From: an uncultured Eubacterium sp.
GTDB taxonomy: Bacteria > Bacillota > Clostridia > Lachnospirales > Lachnospiraceae
Assembly: GCA_947090545.1 (NCBI GenBank)
Contig: CAMUPC010000016.1
Span: 1 to 34,539, forward strand
DNA: 34,539 bases
Direction: 5' to 3'
Shown: positions 15,944-25,707 of the stretch, one piece after another
How positions within the stretch are numbered: the first letter of the stretch is position 1
Layout: every line of letters begins with the position of its first letter
Made by a program: the position numbers and the translations under genes
The notes under the pieces: generated by a model
Database searches by the model: none
What the model was told of the DNA's origin: nothing
Seen by the model: the letters and a program-made list of their open reading frames with translations, nothing else

Positions 15944-18900
15944 ATGAAAAAGATCAAAAGGAGTGTTGCACTTTTTTTAGTACTTTGCATGGTGGTAGAA
16001 TTATTTATAAATATTGGAGGGACAGAAAGAAAAGCGGAAGCAGCCGTTATAAATAGCGAAAATTTTAACTATGAGAGTTTAAATGATGGAACGGTTAAAA
16101 TTGTGGGATATACTGGGGAAAATTGTGATACTTTAGTGATTCCTTCTGAAATTGATGGAAAAAAAGTGAGCAGAATTGGCGAATTTGCTTTTATGTTAGA
16201 GCCCACGATAATTATAAAAGAAATCATCATTTCTGATGGGGTGAGTTCTATAGAATACGGAGCTTTTAGTAATTGTCCATATGTGCAAAGGGTTGAAATT
16301 CCGAATAGTGTTTCAGAGATTAGTGAAGGGGCATTTTTTTATTATTCTGGTTTGAAAACGATTGACGTAAGTATAGATAATCCAAATTATATGTCCCAGA
16401 ATGGTGTTCTGTATACGAAAGATCAAACAAAGATAATAAGTTGTCCACCAGCAGAACAGTCAGGCGTATTTACTATTCCTTCTGGTGTTGCTCGAATAGG
16501 GATGTATGCTTTTGCTGATTGTATAAGATTGACAGAAATAGTGATTCCATTCGGAGTGACTGATATAGGTAAACTGGCTTTTAATGAATGTACCAGCATA
16601 ACGAGATTATCGATTCCATCCAGTGTAGTACATATAGAGGGCGGCTTTATTTTAGGATGTTCAAACTTAGGAGAGATCCAAGTGAACAGTAATAATTTAT
16701 ATTTTATGGTAGAAGATGGCGTTTTATTCAATATAACGAAAACAAAATTGTTCGCGTGTCTATCAACGAGTATTTATGGAACCTATGTGATTCCATCTTC
16801 GGTACAGGAGATAGAGGCTGGAGCTTTTTCAGATTGCAGTAATCTGACAAATATTGTAATTCCGAATGGAATCAGTGTTATCAAAAGCATAACTTTTAAT
16901 GGATGCGGATTACAAAATGTAGATATACCAGATAGCGTAACTAAAATTGAATCGGGAGCTTTTAGGCGTTGTCAGAATTTAAGGGAAATAGAGATTCCTA
17001 ATAGAGTGAAAAGTATAGGTGCACAAGCTTTTTCTGGGTGTCAATTTAGTTCAATCAGTATTCCAGAAAGCGTGAGTATAATTGGTGAGGAAGCATTTGC
17101 ATCCTGTAGTAGATTAAAAGATGTATATTATGCAGGTACACAAGAGCAGTGGAATCAGATCACAATTGCTACTCAAGGAAATGAGAGTCTATTAAGTGCG
17201 AGAATACATTATGAAGCAAGTGAAACAATCAAGAATTATGAATATAATAAGTTGGATGATGAGAAGATAGAGATAACAAAATATTTAGGAGCTGATACTA
17301 TCGTAGAGATACCAGCGCAAATAGATGGCAGGCGTGTGGTTTGCATAGGGAAGGAGGCTTTTATTGATTGTATAAACTTGGAAGAAATCAGTATGCCGAA
17401 TGGTATAACGAGCATAGGGGAAGCTGCTTTTCATAGGTGCAGTAAGCTGACAAAAGTTACAATTCCAGATAGTGTGATTGAGATTGGCAGCGGTGCATTT
17501 GCAAATTGCAGTTCGTTAAAAAATATTACGATTCCAAAAAGTGTAAGTCTGATAGAGAGTGCAGCATTTGCTCAGTGTAGTGTTTTGGAAGAAATTAGTA
17601 TTCCTGATGGTGTGACCGGCATAGAAGATTATACTTTTCAAAATAGTGGTCTTTTGACAATCCATATTCCGCAAAGCGTAGTTAATATCGGAGGAAATGG
17701 TTTTGCTAATTGTGACAATTTAAAGGATGTTTATTATGATGGTACGAAAGAGCAATGGGATCAGATCAACATTTCATTAATAGGAAATGGAAGTTTACTA
17801 AATGCAGAGATCCATTGTAATGATGATACTTCATCAGGGAGTTATGAATACAGTGAGCTTATTGATGGAAACATTGAGATTACAAAATATATTGGTTTAG
17901 ATGAATTTGTAAAGATTCCAGATGAAATTGACGGGAAAAAAGTGACAAGTATAGCTCCGTATGTATTCAGATATCATACGGAAATAAAAGAGATTACAGT
18001 TTCCGACGGTATCGCATTTAACCTGAGCGGTGACTTATTTATAGGCTGTACTGCACTAGAAGCGATTTATGTGGAAGAAGGTAATATGCTTTTTTCTTCT
18101 GCAGATGGAGTTCTATATAATAAAGACAAGACAAAACTTATAAGGTTTCCTGAAGGGAAGAATGGCGCATATGAAGTTTTGGATGGCACTAAAATAATAG
18201 GAGACGATGCATTTTCGGAATGCAGGGGACTAAGTAGCATCAAACTTTCTAACGACATAACGGAAATAGGCTGGGGAGCATTTGCTGGGTGTTATAGATT
18301 GACAGAAATTGGCATTCCATCCGGCGTAGCTTTGATAGAAGATGCAGCTTTTTTTCAGTGTAGTAGATTAAAAAATGTTTATTATGATGGGACGAAAGAG
18401 CAGTGGGAAAAGATAAAGATAGGCAAAGGTGGTGTAATGGGTGAAAGCAATTCAAACGCACCTTTGGTAAATGCAAACATTCACTTCAAGGACAGCCCAA
18501 TTGTCCTCCCGGAAGAACCAATCCAGCCAGAAGTCCGTGACCCAAAACAGGAGCTGGACAGCTTAAAATCCAACGGCTCCTTCCAGCTCGACGAGTTTGC
18601 GCACTACCTGACCGAAGAGCAAATCAGCATTCTGGAGGACTACCTCTACACCTGGCTTGCGCAAGTCGATCACGCTTACCAGTATGCGGGCAGCAGCGAC
18701 ATCAAAGAATTGATGATGAAAAAAGCCGGCATCGACCCGGACGGCAACTTTGCATCCGGCACAGAGCAGGCGATTACCCATATTTCCGTTGACACCCCTT
18801 ATGGGACAAAAACACTGGAAATTACAATGGGGCTTGGACAGCCGGACAGCATCGGCAACCTGTACCCGGGATACAGCGTGATGCATTACGAAATACTGGA

Positions 18901-20644
18901 AAAAAACGGCATCCCGTCTGACGTGCCAGTAAGCGGCCAAATCGTAAGGAATGGCTACACAGACATGGGCGCTTTTGTGGAAAGCGTAAAACAGGCATCA
19001 AACGACTCGCTGCACAGCGTATACCAGTGGCAGCAGTTGGAGCCTGAAACAGCAGCCGGGATTTTAATCGATAAGGCAACGGCAGAAATTGTCGGCAACA
19101 AAAACGGTTCCTTTGCCGACGGCACCTTTACGATTTATGCGAAGCCGCTTTTTGCATACAGCAAAATCGTAAAAATCTCCTGCCCGGTCGATGTGCATGT
19201 ATATGGCATGGATGGCAAAGAAGCAGGCTCGATCGTAAATAACCAGCCGTCCGGCGGAAACCAGCATGTGCGGCTGGATATGGACGGGGAGACAAAGACG
19301 GTTTACCTTGCGGGAGAGGATTACTACCTGAACCTGCGTGGTACAGGCACAGGGAAGATGAAGTACGAGGTAGAAGAAATCGCCAACGAAGAAGTGCGCC
19401 GCAACGTGCAGTTTTTAGAGTTGCAGTTAAAAAATGACATGCTCTACGAAGGGTACGTATTCCGCCCATTAAACATTGACCGCGACCTGTATGCGCTGCG
19501 GGCAGTGGAAAAGGATGGTACTGGCGGGGAGGTTTTCCATTCAAATCAGGATTCCTATCAGTCATCGTTTAAAAAGGTACAGGGCTTGTCCTTAAGCCAG
19601 AAAAACACATCCCTGGAATCCGACCGTACGATACAGCTAAGCGCAAGCTATTTTCCATTGGATGCAAGCAACCCGAACCTGCGCTGGACGACAAACAATG
19701 CATCGGTTGCGCGGGTAGATGAAAACGGGCTGATTACGGCAGTCGGCAGCGGACAAGCCACGGTTACTGTATCGACGAAGGACGGCAGCTTTTTAAAACA
19801 GTATTGTGTGATTGATGTTTCAAAAAAAGGAGGCGGAAACGGCTCCGGCGGCAGCACTGGAAGTGGATCTGAAAATAACGGAGGGAATGGAACGGGCGGC
19901 AGCGGCTCAGATTCTGGCAATAATGGGACTGGCAGCGGAGACGGAAACGGCGGCAATAACACTATTCCTGGCGATAGCAGCAATGGTTCTGGCAGCGGTT
20001 CTAGTGGAAACGGAACGGGCAGCGGTTCTAATGGAAGTTCCGGCAGCAGCACCAGCGGCAATTCCAGCGGAAATGGTTCCGACAGCAGTACAACAGACGG
20101 ACAGGATCAAACACCGGTGGTCGTAAGCCTGCATTATGTCCTGCAATTTCATGCAAACGGCGGAACAAACCTAAGCCGCAGGACAATGACACTCTTAGCC
20201 GACGACAACCCGGGCATTATGCCGAAAGTCCAGCGCAAGGACTATACATTTGACGGCTGGTACACCAGGCAGGAAGGCGGTAAGCGTATCACAGGGGACG
20301 ACCCGCTGACAGAGGCATCGACGCTGTACGCGCGCTGGACCAAGACGCAGGCTCCGGCAAAGGTTTCGGCGCTGACAGTAAAATCCAAGAAAAAAGGGCA
20401 GCTACAGGCAAGCTTTCAAAAGGTAAAGGGTGCGGCAGGCTATCAGGTCGCGTATTCCGGCAGCAAAAAATTTACATCGGCAAAGAAAAAAGAAGCCGGA
20501 GCCAATGTGAAAACAAAAACGATCACAGGGCTGAAAGCCGGGAAGAAATACTATATCAAGGTGCGGGCGTACTGTGTGGATTCTGCGGGGAACCGGATTT
20601 ATGGCGCGTATAGTGCAGTAAAAAGTGTAAAGACAAAGGCATAA
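15944..20644 (+). CDS. giant secreted BspA-like LRR protein 3
   Basis: Exported 1566-residue protein. The signal sequence (RSVALFLVLCMVVELFI) and ribosome site are almost the same as in gene 2; the ATG at 15944 is chosen for its GGGAGAGG. Three LRR_5 blocks occupy about 39-845, opening with FNYESLNDGTVKI, YEYNKLDDEKIEI and YEYSELIDGNIEI, with caps YYAGTQEQW, YYDGTKEQW and YYDGTKEQW. A non-LRR insert lies in blocks 1 and 3 (for example MSQNGVLYTKDQTKI), a common variant in the family. The shared module (about 847-1210) is closer to gene 4 than to genes 1 and 2 (LRGTGTG, LKNDMLYEG). BIG2, a long Gly/Ser/Asn linker (about 90 residues), InlB_B and an Fn3-like end follow. The LRR part is clearly AT-richer than the rest. 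No wall anchor is seen. Confidence 0.9.
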   Translation: MKKIKRSVALFLVLCMVVELFINIGGTERKAEAAVINSENFNYESLNDGTVKIVGYTGENCDTLVIPSEIDGKKVSRIGEFAFMLEPTIIIKEIIISDGVSSIEYGAFSNCPYVQRVEIPNSVSEISEGAFFYYSGLKTIDVSIDNPNYMSQNGVLYTKDQTKIISCPPAEQSGVFTIPSGVARIGMYAFADCIRLTEIVIPFGVTDIGKLAFNECTSITRLSIPSSVVHIEGGFILGCSNLGEIQVNSNNLYFMVEDGVLFNITKTKLFACLSTSIYGTYVIPSSVQEIEAGAFSDCSNLTNIVIPNGISVIKSITFNGCGLQNVDIPDSVTKIESGAFRRCQNLREIEIPNRVKSIGAQAFSGCQFSSISIPESVSIIGEEAFASCSRLKDVYYAGTQEQWNQITIATQGNESLLSARIHYEASETIKNYEYNKLDDEKIEITKYLGADTIVEIPAQIDGRRVVCIGKEAFIDCINLEEISMPNGITSIGEAAFHRCSKLTKVTIPDSVIEIGSGAFANCSSLKNITIPKSVSLIESAAFAQCSVLEEISIPDGVTGIEDYTFQNSGLLTIHIPQSVVNIGGNGFANCDNLKDVYYDGTKEQWDQINISLIGNGSLLNAEIHCNDDTSSGSYEYSELIDGNIEITKYIGLDEFVKIPDEIDGKKVTSIAPYVFRYHTEIKEITVSDGIAFNLSGDLFIGCTALEAIYVEEGNMLFSSADGVLYNKDKTKLIRFPEGKNGAYEVLDGTKIIGDDAFSECRGLSSIKLSNDITEIGWGAFAGCYRLTEIGIPSGVALIEDAAFFQCSRLKNVYYDGTKEQWEKIKIGKGGVMGESNSNAPLVNANIHFKDSPIVLPEEPIQPEVRDPKQELDSLKSNGSFQLDEFAHYLTEEQISILEDYLYTWLAQVDHAYQYAGSSDIKELMMKKAGIDPDGNFASGTEQAITHISVDTPYGTKTLEITMGLGQPDSIGNLYPGYSVMHYEILEKNGIPSDVPVSGQIVRNGYTDMGAFVESVKQASNDSLHSVYQWQQLEPETAAGILIDKATAEIVGNKNGSFADGTFTIYAKPLFAYSKIVKISCPVDVHVYGMDGKEAGSIVNNQPSGGNQHVRLDMDGETKTVYLAGEDYYLNLRGTGTGKMKYEVEEIANEEVRRNVQFLELQLKNDMLYEGYVFRPLNIDRDLYALRAVEKDGTGGEVFHSNQDSYQSSFKKVQGLSLSQKNTSLESDRTIQLSASYFPLDASNPNLRWTTNNASVARVDENGLITAVGSGQATVTVSTKDGSFLKQYCVIDVSKKGGGNGSGGSTGSGSENNGGNGTGGSGSDSGNNGTGSGDGNGGNNTIPGDSSNGSGSGSSGNGTGSGSNGSSGSSTSGNSSGNGSDSSTTDGQDQTPVVVSLHYVLQFHANGGTNLSRRTMTLLADDNPGIMPKVQRKDYTFDGWYTRQEGGKRITGDDPLTEASTLYARWTKTQAPAKVSALTVKSKKKGQLQASFQKVKGAAGYQVAYSGSKKFTSAKKKEAGANVKTKTITGLKAGKKYYIKVRAYCVDSAGNRIYGAYSAVKSVKTKA

Positions 20645-20680
20645 GTTTTCAGCAGGCAGAATGCCGGGGAGGTTATGAAA

Positions 20681-23600
20681 ATGGCAGGAAAAAGGATTTT
20701 AGCAGTGATCCTTGCAATAGGTATCGCTGCTGGGCTGGTGATTGATCCAGGCGCCGGAAAAACAGCCAGGGCGGATATTGTTGCAGACTATCAGGTGGAA
20801 GAGCTTGCAGACGCAACGTATAAGATCGTGAGCTATTTGGATACGCAAACGAAGGTGGAAGTCCCAGAGACAATATCTGGAAAAAAGGTGACGGTAATCG
20901 GGCATCGTGCGTTTGCCTACAAAGATACATTGGAAGAAGTGACGATCCCGTCCAGTGTCACGGTGATGGAAGGACAGGCGTTTCAGTATTGCAGTGCGTT
21001 GAAAAAAGCTGTGTTCTTGTCTGGAGGTCTGCGCGAGGTTGGCGATTATGTTTTTGATGGCTGCGCCTTGGAGGAAATCGTACTGCTGCCTGGCGTGGAA
21101 AAAATCGGCAGAGGTGCATTTTTAAACTGCACAAAGATGGCAGCGGTATCGATTCCTGCTACGGTAACTGAAATTGGGGAGGAAGCTTTTTCCGGTTGCA
21201 GTATCCTGGAGGGGATTACCTTGCCGTCTGGGGTGACGGTGATAGGAAAGAATACGTTTTCCAATTGTAGGAATTTGGCGCAGGCTGCGATTCCAGATGG
21301 TGTGACCAGTATCGGGGAACTTGCCTTTTATGGATGTTCCGCACTGACGCAGATCGTGATTCCAGACAGCGTGACGGACATTGGGCGATTTGCTTTTGAA
21401 AGGTGTACAGGTATGACGCAGATCCATTTGCCAGCCAATGTGTCAAGCATAGGAAGAGGTGCGTTTTCTGGTTGTGAGCAGCTACAGGATGTGTATTATG
21501 CCGGGACGCAGGAACAGTGGGACCAGATTGCGATTGCGTCTGAGGAAAATGAAAGCCTGACTGGTGCAACGATCCATTTTGAAACGGCGAGCGAGCCTGT
21601 GGGGGATTTTGAATATGAAGTGTTAGGGGATGGTACGGTATCGATTACGAAATATATAGGGAATGGTACGGATGTAACGGTGCCGGATAAAATTGACGGA
21701 AAGAGTGTGACGGAGATCGGAGAGAAAGCTTTTACGGGTTGTGAAAATATAACACGGATAGTGCTGCCGTCGACATTGGAACGAATCAAAGGATCGAGTG
21801 GAATATATGAAATAGAAGGAGCTTTTTCAAATTGTACAGGTTTGGAGGAAATTGTCATACCAGATAATGTGACAGCGATAGGGGAGCATGTATTCCGTGG
21901 ATGTTCTAATCTCAAAAAGTTGATTTTGCCATCTGAGCTGAAAAGTATAGGAGAAGATGCTTTTTTTGATTGTCAGAGTTTGGAGGAAATTTTGATCCCA
22001 GCCAGTGTGACAAGGATAGAGGACGGGACGTTTTTTGGGTGTACTGCTTTAAGAAGGGTAATGATTCCTGATGGGGTATTGAGTATAGGATCTGATGCTT
22101 TCGGTGAGTGTACTAATTTGAAAGAAATCATGCTACCAGCCAGTGTAACAAGTATAGGAGAGCTATTATTTCAGGGTTGCGACAAACTAATAAAAATAAA
22201 TATTCCTGATGGTATAACAAGCATAGGGGTTCAGACTTTTTACCTGTGCAAAAGTTTGAGAAAGATCAGTATTCCAGCTAGTGTGACAAGTATAGGAAGA
22301 AATGCTTTTAATACATATAGCACCAGCTTAACAGATATCTATTATTCTGGAACAGAAGAACAGTGGAAGCAGATCACGATCGAGCAGCAGGGAAACCAAA
22401 TACTCAATCAAGCTACGATCCATTTTAGTAGCAGTATGCCCGACGATGGCGATTCCACAGATTTTGAGTATCGTGTATTAAGCAATAAAGAAACAATTGA
22501 AATTACAAAATACACAGGTTTCGATACGATTGTAGAAATTCCAGAGCAAATTGATGACAAACAAGTAGTTCGTGTAGGGACAGAGGCTTTTTATCGCTGT
22601 TCAAGTTTGACACAGATCAGTATTCCAGCCAGCGTGAAAAGTATAGGAAGTGGAGCGTTTTTAGAATGCAGCAGCCTTGCAGATGTCTATTATGCTGGCA
22701 CCAGAAAGCAGTGGGGTGAGATCAGTCTTGCAACAGACAGCGGACTTGAAGATGAAAGGATAACGATACATTTCAAGGAGTCGGATGAACCAGCAATAGA
22801 CTATGAATATAACATATTAAATGACAATACAATCGAAATCAAAAAATACACAGGTTCAGAAGCAGAAATAAAAATTCCGGCACAGATTGATGGAAAGCAA
22901 GTAACGTTAATACGTGCAAATGTGTTTAAAAATAATAATGTTATAAAAACAATTACAATTCCATCATCTGTTACAAGTTTTATGGGCGCTGCGATTGTTA
23001 ATTGTCCCAATCTTGTCGCTATTTACACGGATCGTACAAGCAACAGCTATATATCAGATGATGGTATTTTGTTTAATAAAGAAAAAACAGAGTTGGTGAG
23101 AGTTCCAGAGGGAAGAAGTGGGACGTATATTGTCCCGGCAGGAGTTGATACAATTGGAAAGTATGCATTCTCTAGATGCAAAAATTTAACGGAAATCACT
23201 GTGCCGAATGGCGTCCAAAAAATTAAGAGCTTTGCATTTAAAGAGTGTATAGGGTTGACGCATATAATTTTTCCAGAAAGTGTGGATATGATCAATCAAG
23301 GCACATTTTTGTCTTGCAGTAGTTTGGAGCAGTTTCATATACCAAACAAAGTAAAAGAAATAGAAGATCGTGTTTTTATGGACTGTAAAAGTTTACAAAA
23401 TATAGTGATTCCAGATGGAGCGACACAAATAGGTACATATTCATTTGCAGATTGTGAGAATTTGAAATCTATCACGATACCAGTAAGTGTTATTAAAATA
23501 TCTAATAGTGCATTCAGTTTGGACAATGCGAGCAAATTGGAAGATGTGTATTATGGTGGTACTAGGAGACAATGGGAACAAATCGAAGTGCCAGGAGAAG

Positions 23601-25693
23601 GTGGAGGAAATGTCACTGAGAAACTTCATCTAACCGCGACAATCCACTATAAAAACGACCCAATCATCCTCCCAGAAGAACCTATCCAGCCAGAAGTCCG
23701 TGACCCAAAACAGGAGCTTGGCCTCTTAAAATCCAACGGCTCCTTCCAGCTTGACGAGTTTACACACTACCTGACGAAAGAGCAAATCGGCATCATGGAA
23801 AACTACCTCTACACCTGGCTTGCGCAAGTCAATTACGCCTACCAGTATTCCGGCAGCAGGGAACTCAAAGAGCGGATCATGAAAAAAGCCGGCATCGACC
23901 CGGACGGCGATTTTGCATCCGGCATGGAGCAGGCGATTACCCATATTTCCGTGAATACGCCTTACGGGATAAAAACACTGGAAATCACAATGGGTCTTGG
24001 AAAGCCGGACAGCACCGGCAACCTGTACCCGGGATACAGCATAATGCATTACGAAATACTGGAAAAAAATGGTATCCCGTCCGATGTGCCAGTAAGCGGC
24101 CAAATCGTAAGAAATGATTACACAGACATGGGCAATTTTATAGAAAGCGTAAAACAGGCGTCGAACGACTCTTTGCACGGCGTATACCAGTGGCAGCAGT
24201 TGGAGCATGAAACAGCAGCCGGGATTTTGATTGATAAGACAGCCGCAGAAATTGTCGGCAACAAAAACGGGTCTTTCTCCGACGGTACCTTTACAATCTA
24301 CGCGAAGCCGCTTTTTGCATACAGCAAGATCGTAAAAATCTCCTGTCCGGTTGATGTGCATGTATACGGCATGGACGGCAAAGAAGCAGGCTCGATCGTA
24401 AATAACCAGCCGTCTGGCGGAAACCAGCATGTACGGCTGGATATGGACGGGGAAACAAAGACGGTTTACCTTGCGGGGGAGGATTACTACCTGAACCTGC
24501 GCGGCACAGGCACGGGGACGATGAAGTACGAGGTAGAAGAAATCGCCAATGAAGAAGTGCGCCGCAACGTGCAGTTTTTGGAGCTGCAATTAAAAAATGA
24601 CATGCTCTATGAGGGATATGTATTCCGCCCGCTGAATATCGACCGCGACCTGTATGCGCTGCGGACAGTGGAAAAGGACGGTACGGGCGGCGAAGTTTTC
24701 CGTTCCAGCCAGGATTCCTATCAGGCTTCATTTAAAAAGGTACAGGGTTTGTCGTTAAGCCAGAAAAACACATCCCTGGAATCCGACCGTACGATACAGC
24801 TAAGTGCAAGCTATATTCCGTTGGACGCAAGCAATCCGAACCTGTGCTGGACGACAGACAATGCATCCATTGTGCGGGTAGACGAAAACGGGCTGATCAC
24901 GGCAGTCGGCAGCGGACAAGCTACGGTGACCGTATCAACGAAGGACGGCAGCTTTTTAAAGCAGTACTGCGTGATTGATGTCGCAGAAAAAAGCGGCGGC
25001 AATAGCTCCGGCGATAACGGAAACAGCAACGGCAGCACGGATAATGGATCTGGCGGTGGAAACGGGAATAGTTCGGGCAGCAGCTCAGGCGGCAGTTTCG
25101 GCGGAAGTGGTCCAAGCAGCACAACAGACGGACAGGACAAAACGCCGGTTGTCGTAAGCCTGCATTATGTCTTGCAGTTTCACGCAAACGGCGGGACAAA
25201 CTTAAGCCGCAGGACGATGACGCTTTTAGCCGATGACAGCCCGGGAATTATGCCGAAAGTACAGCGCAAGGACTATACATTTGACGGCTGGTACACCGAT
25301 CAGGAAGGAGGCAGGCGCATCACAGGGGACGAGCCGTTAACAGAGGCGTCGACGCTGTATGCGCGCTGGAGTAAGGCGCAGGCTCCGGCAAAGGTTGGAG
25401 CGCTGACCTTAAAATCCAGGAAAAAAGGGCAGCTACAGGTGAGCTTTCCACAGGTAAAGGGTGCGTTGGGCTACCAGGTTTTGTATTCCGGCAGCAAGAA
25501 GTTTACGTCAGCAAAGACAAAAGAAGCCGGGGCGTCTGTGAAAACAAAAACGATCACAGGATTAAAAGCCGGGAAGAAATACTATATCAAGGTGCGGGCA
25601 TACAGCGCAGACTCTGCGGGAAATAAGATTTTTGGCAGATACAGCGCCGTAAAGAGCGTGAAGGTCAATGGAACAGTGGCGGATGCACCATAA
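20681..25693 (+). CDS. giant secreted BspA-like LRR protein 4
   Basis: The longest of the four, about 1670 residues. Two in-frame ATGs lie at 20675 and 20681. GGGGAGG ends only two bases before the first, so the second, with eight bases of spacing, is the better start. The signal sequence is RILAVILAIGIAAGLVIDP. Four LRR_5 blocks cover about 37-990, opening with YQVEELADATYKI, FEYEVLGDGTVSI, FEYRVLSNKETIEI and YEYNILNDNTIEI. The first two are GC-richer than the LRRs of the other paralogues, the later ones AT-rich. The shared module, BIG2, a short Gly/Ser linker, InlB_B (FDGWYTDQEGG) and Fn3-like domain follow, with an extra NGTVADAP tail. One otherwise conserved Arg is Cys in BIG2 (NLCWTTDNAS). 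It is separated from gene 3 by 36 bases and from the CAP gene by 14, supporting one transcript. Confidence 0.9.
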   Translation: MAGKRILAVILAIGIAAGLVIDPGAGKTARADIVADYQVEELADATYKIVSYLDTQTKVEVPETISGKKVTVIGHRAFAYKDTLEEVTIPSSVTVMEGQAFQYCSALKKAVFLSGGLREVGDYVFDGCALEEIVLLPGVEKIGRGAFLNCTKMAAVSIPATVTEIGEEAFSGCSILEGITLPSGVTVIGKNTFSNCRNLAQAAIPDGVTSIGELAFYGCSALTQIVIPDSVTDIGRFAFERCTGMTQIHLPANVSSIGRGAFSGCEQLQDVYYAGTQEQWDQIAIASEENESLTGATIHFETASEPVGDFEYEVLGDGTVSITKYIGNGTDVTVPDKIDGKSVTEIGEKAFTGCENITRIVLPSTLERIKGSSGIYEIEGAFSNCTGLEEIVIPDNVTAIGEHVFRGCSNLKKLILPSELKSIGEDAFFDCQSLEEILIPASVTRIEDGTFFGCTALRRVMIPDGVLSIGSDAFGECTNLKEIMLPASVTSIGELLFQGCDKLIKINIPDGITSIGVQTFYLCKSLRKISIPASVTSIGRNAFNTYSTSLTDIYYSGTEEQWKQITIEQQGNQILNQATIHFSSSMPDDGDSTDFEYRVLSNKETIEITKYTGFDTIVEIPEQIDDKQVVRVGTEAFYRCSSLTQISIPASVKSIGSGAFLECSSLADVYYAGTRKQWGEISLATDSGLEDERITIHFKESDEPAIDYEYNILNDNTIEIKKYTGSEAEIKIPAQIDGKQVTLIRANVFKNNNVIKTITIPSSVTSFMGAAIVNCPNLVAIYTDRTSNSYISDDGILFNKEKTELVRVPEGRSGTYIVPAGVDTIGKYAFSRCKNLTEITVPNGVQKIKSFAFKECIGLTHIIFPESVDMINQGTFLSCSSLEQFHIPNKVKEIEDRVFMDCKSLQNIVIPDGATQIGTYSFADCENLKSITIPVSVIKISNSAFSLDNASKLEDVYYGGTRRQWEQIEVPGEGGGNVTEKLHLTATIHYKNDPIILPEEPIQPEVRDPKQELGLLKSNGSFQLDEFTHYLTKEQIGIMENYLYTWLAQVNYAYQYSGSRELKERIMKKAGIDPDGDFASGMEQAITHISVNTPYGIKTLEITMGLGKPDSTGNLYPGYSIMHYEILEKNGIPSDVPVSGQIVRNDYTDMGNFIESVKQASNDSLHGVYQWQQLEHETAAGILIDKTAAEIVGNKNGSFSDGTFTIYAKPLFAYSKIVKISCPVDVHVYGMDGKEAGSIVNNQPSGGNQHVRLDMDGETKTVYLAGEDYYLNLRGTGTGTMKYEVEEIANEEVRRNVQFLELQLKNDMLYEGYVFRPLNIDRDLYALRTVEKDGTGGEVFRSSQDSYQASFKKVQGLSLSQKNTSLESDRTIQLSASYIPLDASNPNLCWTTDNASIVRVDENGLITAVGSGQATVTVSTKDGSFLKQYCVIDVAEKSGGNSSGDNGNSNGSTDNGSGGGNGNSSGSSSGGSFGGSGPSSTTDGQDKTPVVVSLHYVLQFHANGGTNLSRRTMTLLADDSPGIMPKVQRKDYTFDGWYTDQEGGRRITGDEPLTEASTLYARWSKAQAPAKVGALTLKSRKKGQLQVSFPQVKGALGYQVLYSGSKKFTSAKTKEAGASVKTKTITGLKAGKKYYIKVRAYSADSAGNKIFGRYSAVKSVKVNGTVADAP

Positions 25694-25707
25694 GGAAGGA
25701 GGATACG

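Larger units (their letters stand above)
12988..16171 (+). repeat. tandem duplication, copy 2 (3' half of LRR gene 2, spacer, 5' end of LRR gene 3)
   Basis: Counterpart of 8361-11673. Coding parts show scattered differences and the BIG2 region differs strongly, but 15531-15965 is identical to 11033-11467 and most of the module start is nearly identical. Such patchy identity indicates gene conversion after the duplication, not uniform divergence. The edges are approximate. Confidence 0.8.

Noticed and set aside
23726-24589. 287-codon minus-strand frame, with shorter counterparts opposite the other three LRR genes (for example 9114-9566 and 13741-14193)
   Set aside because: It seems conserved only because the sense strand encodes the shared module; no start signals, and its differences follow silent changes of the sense gene.
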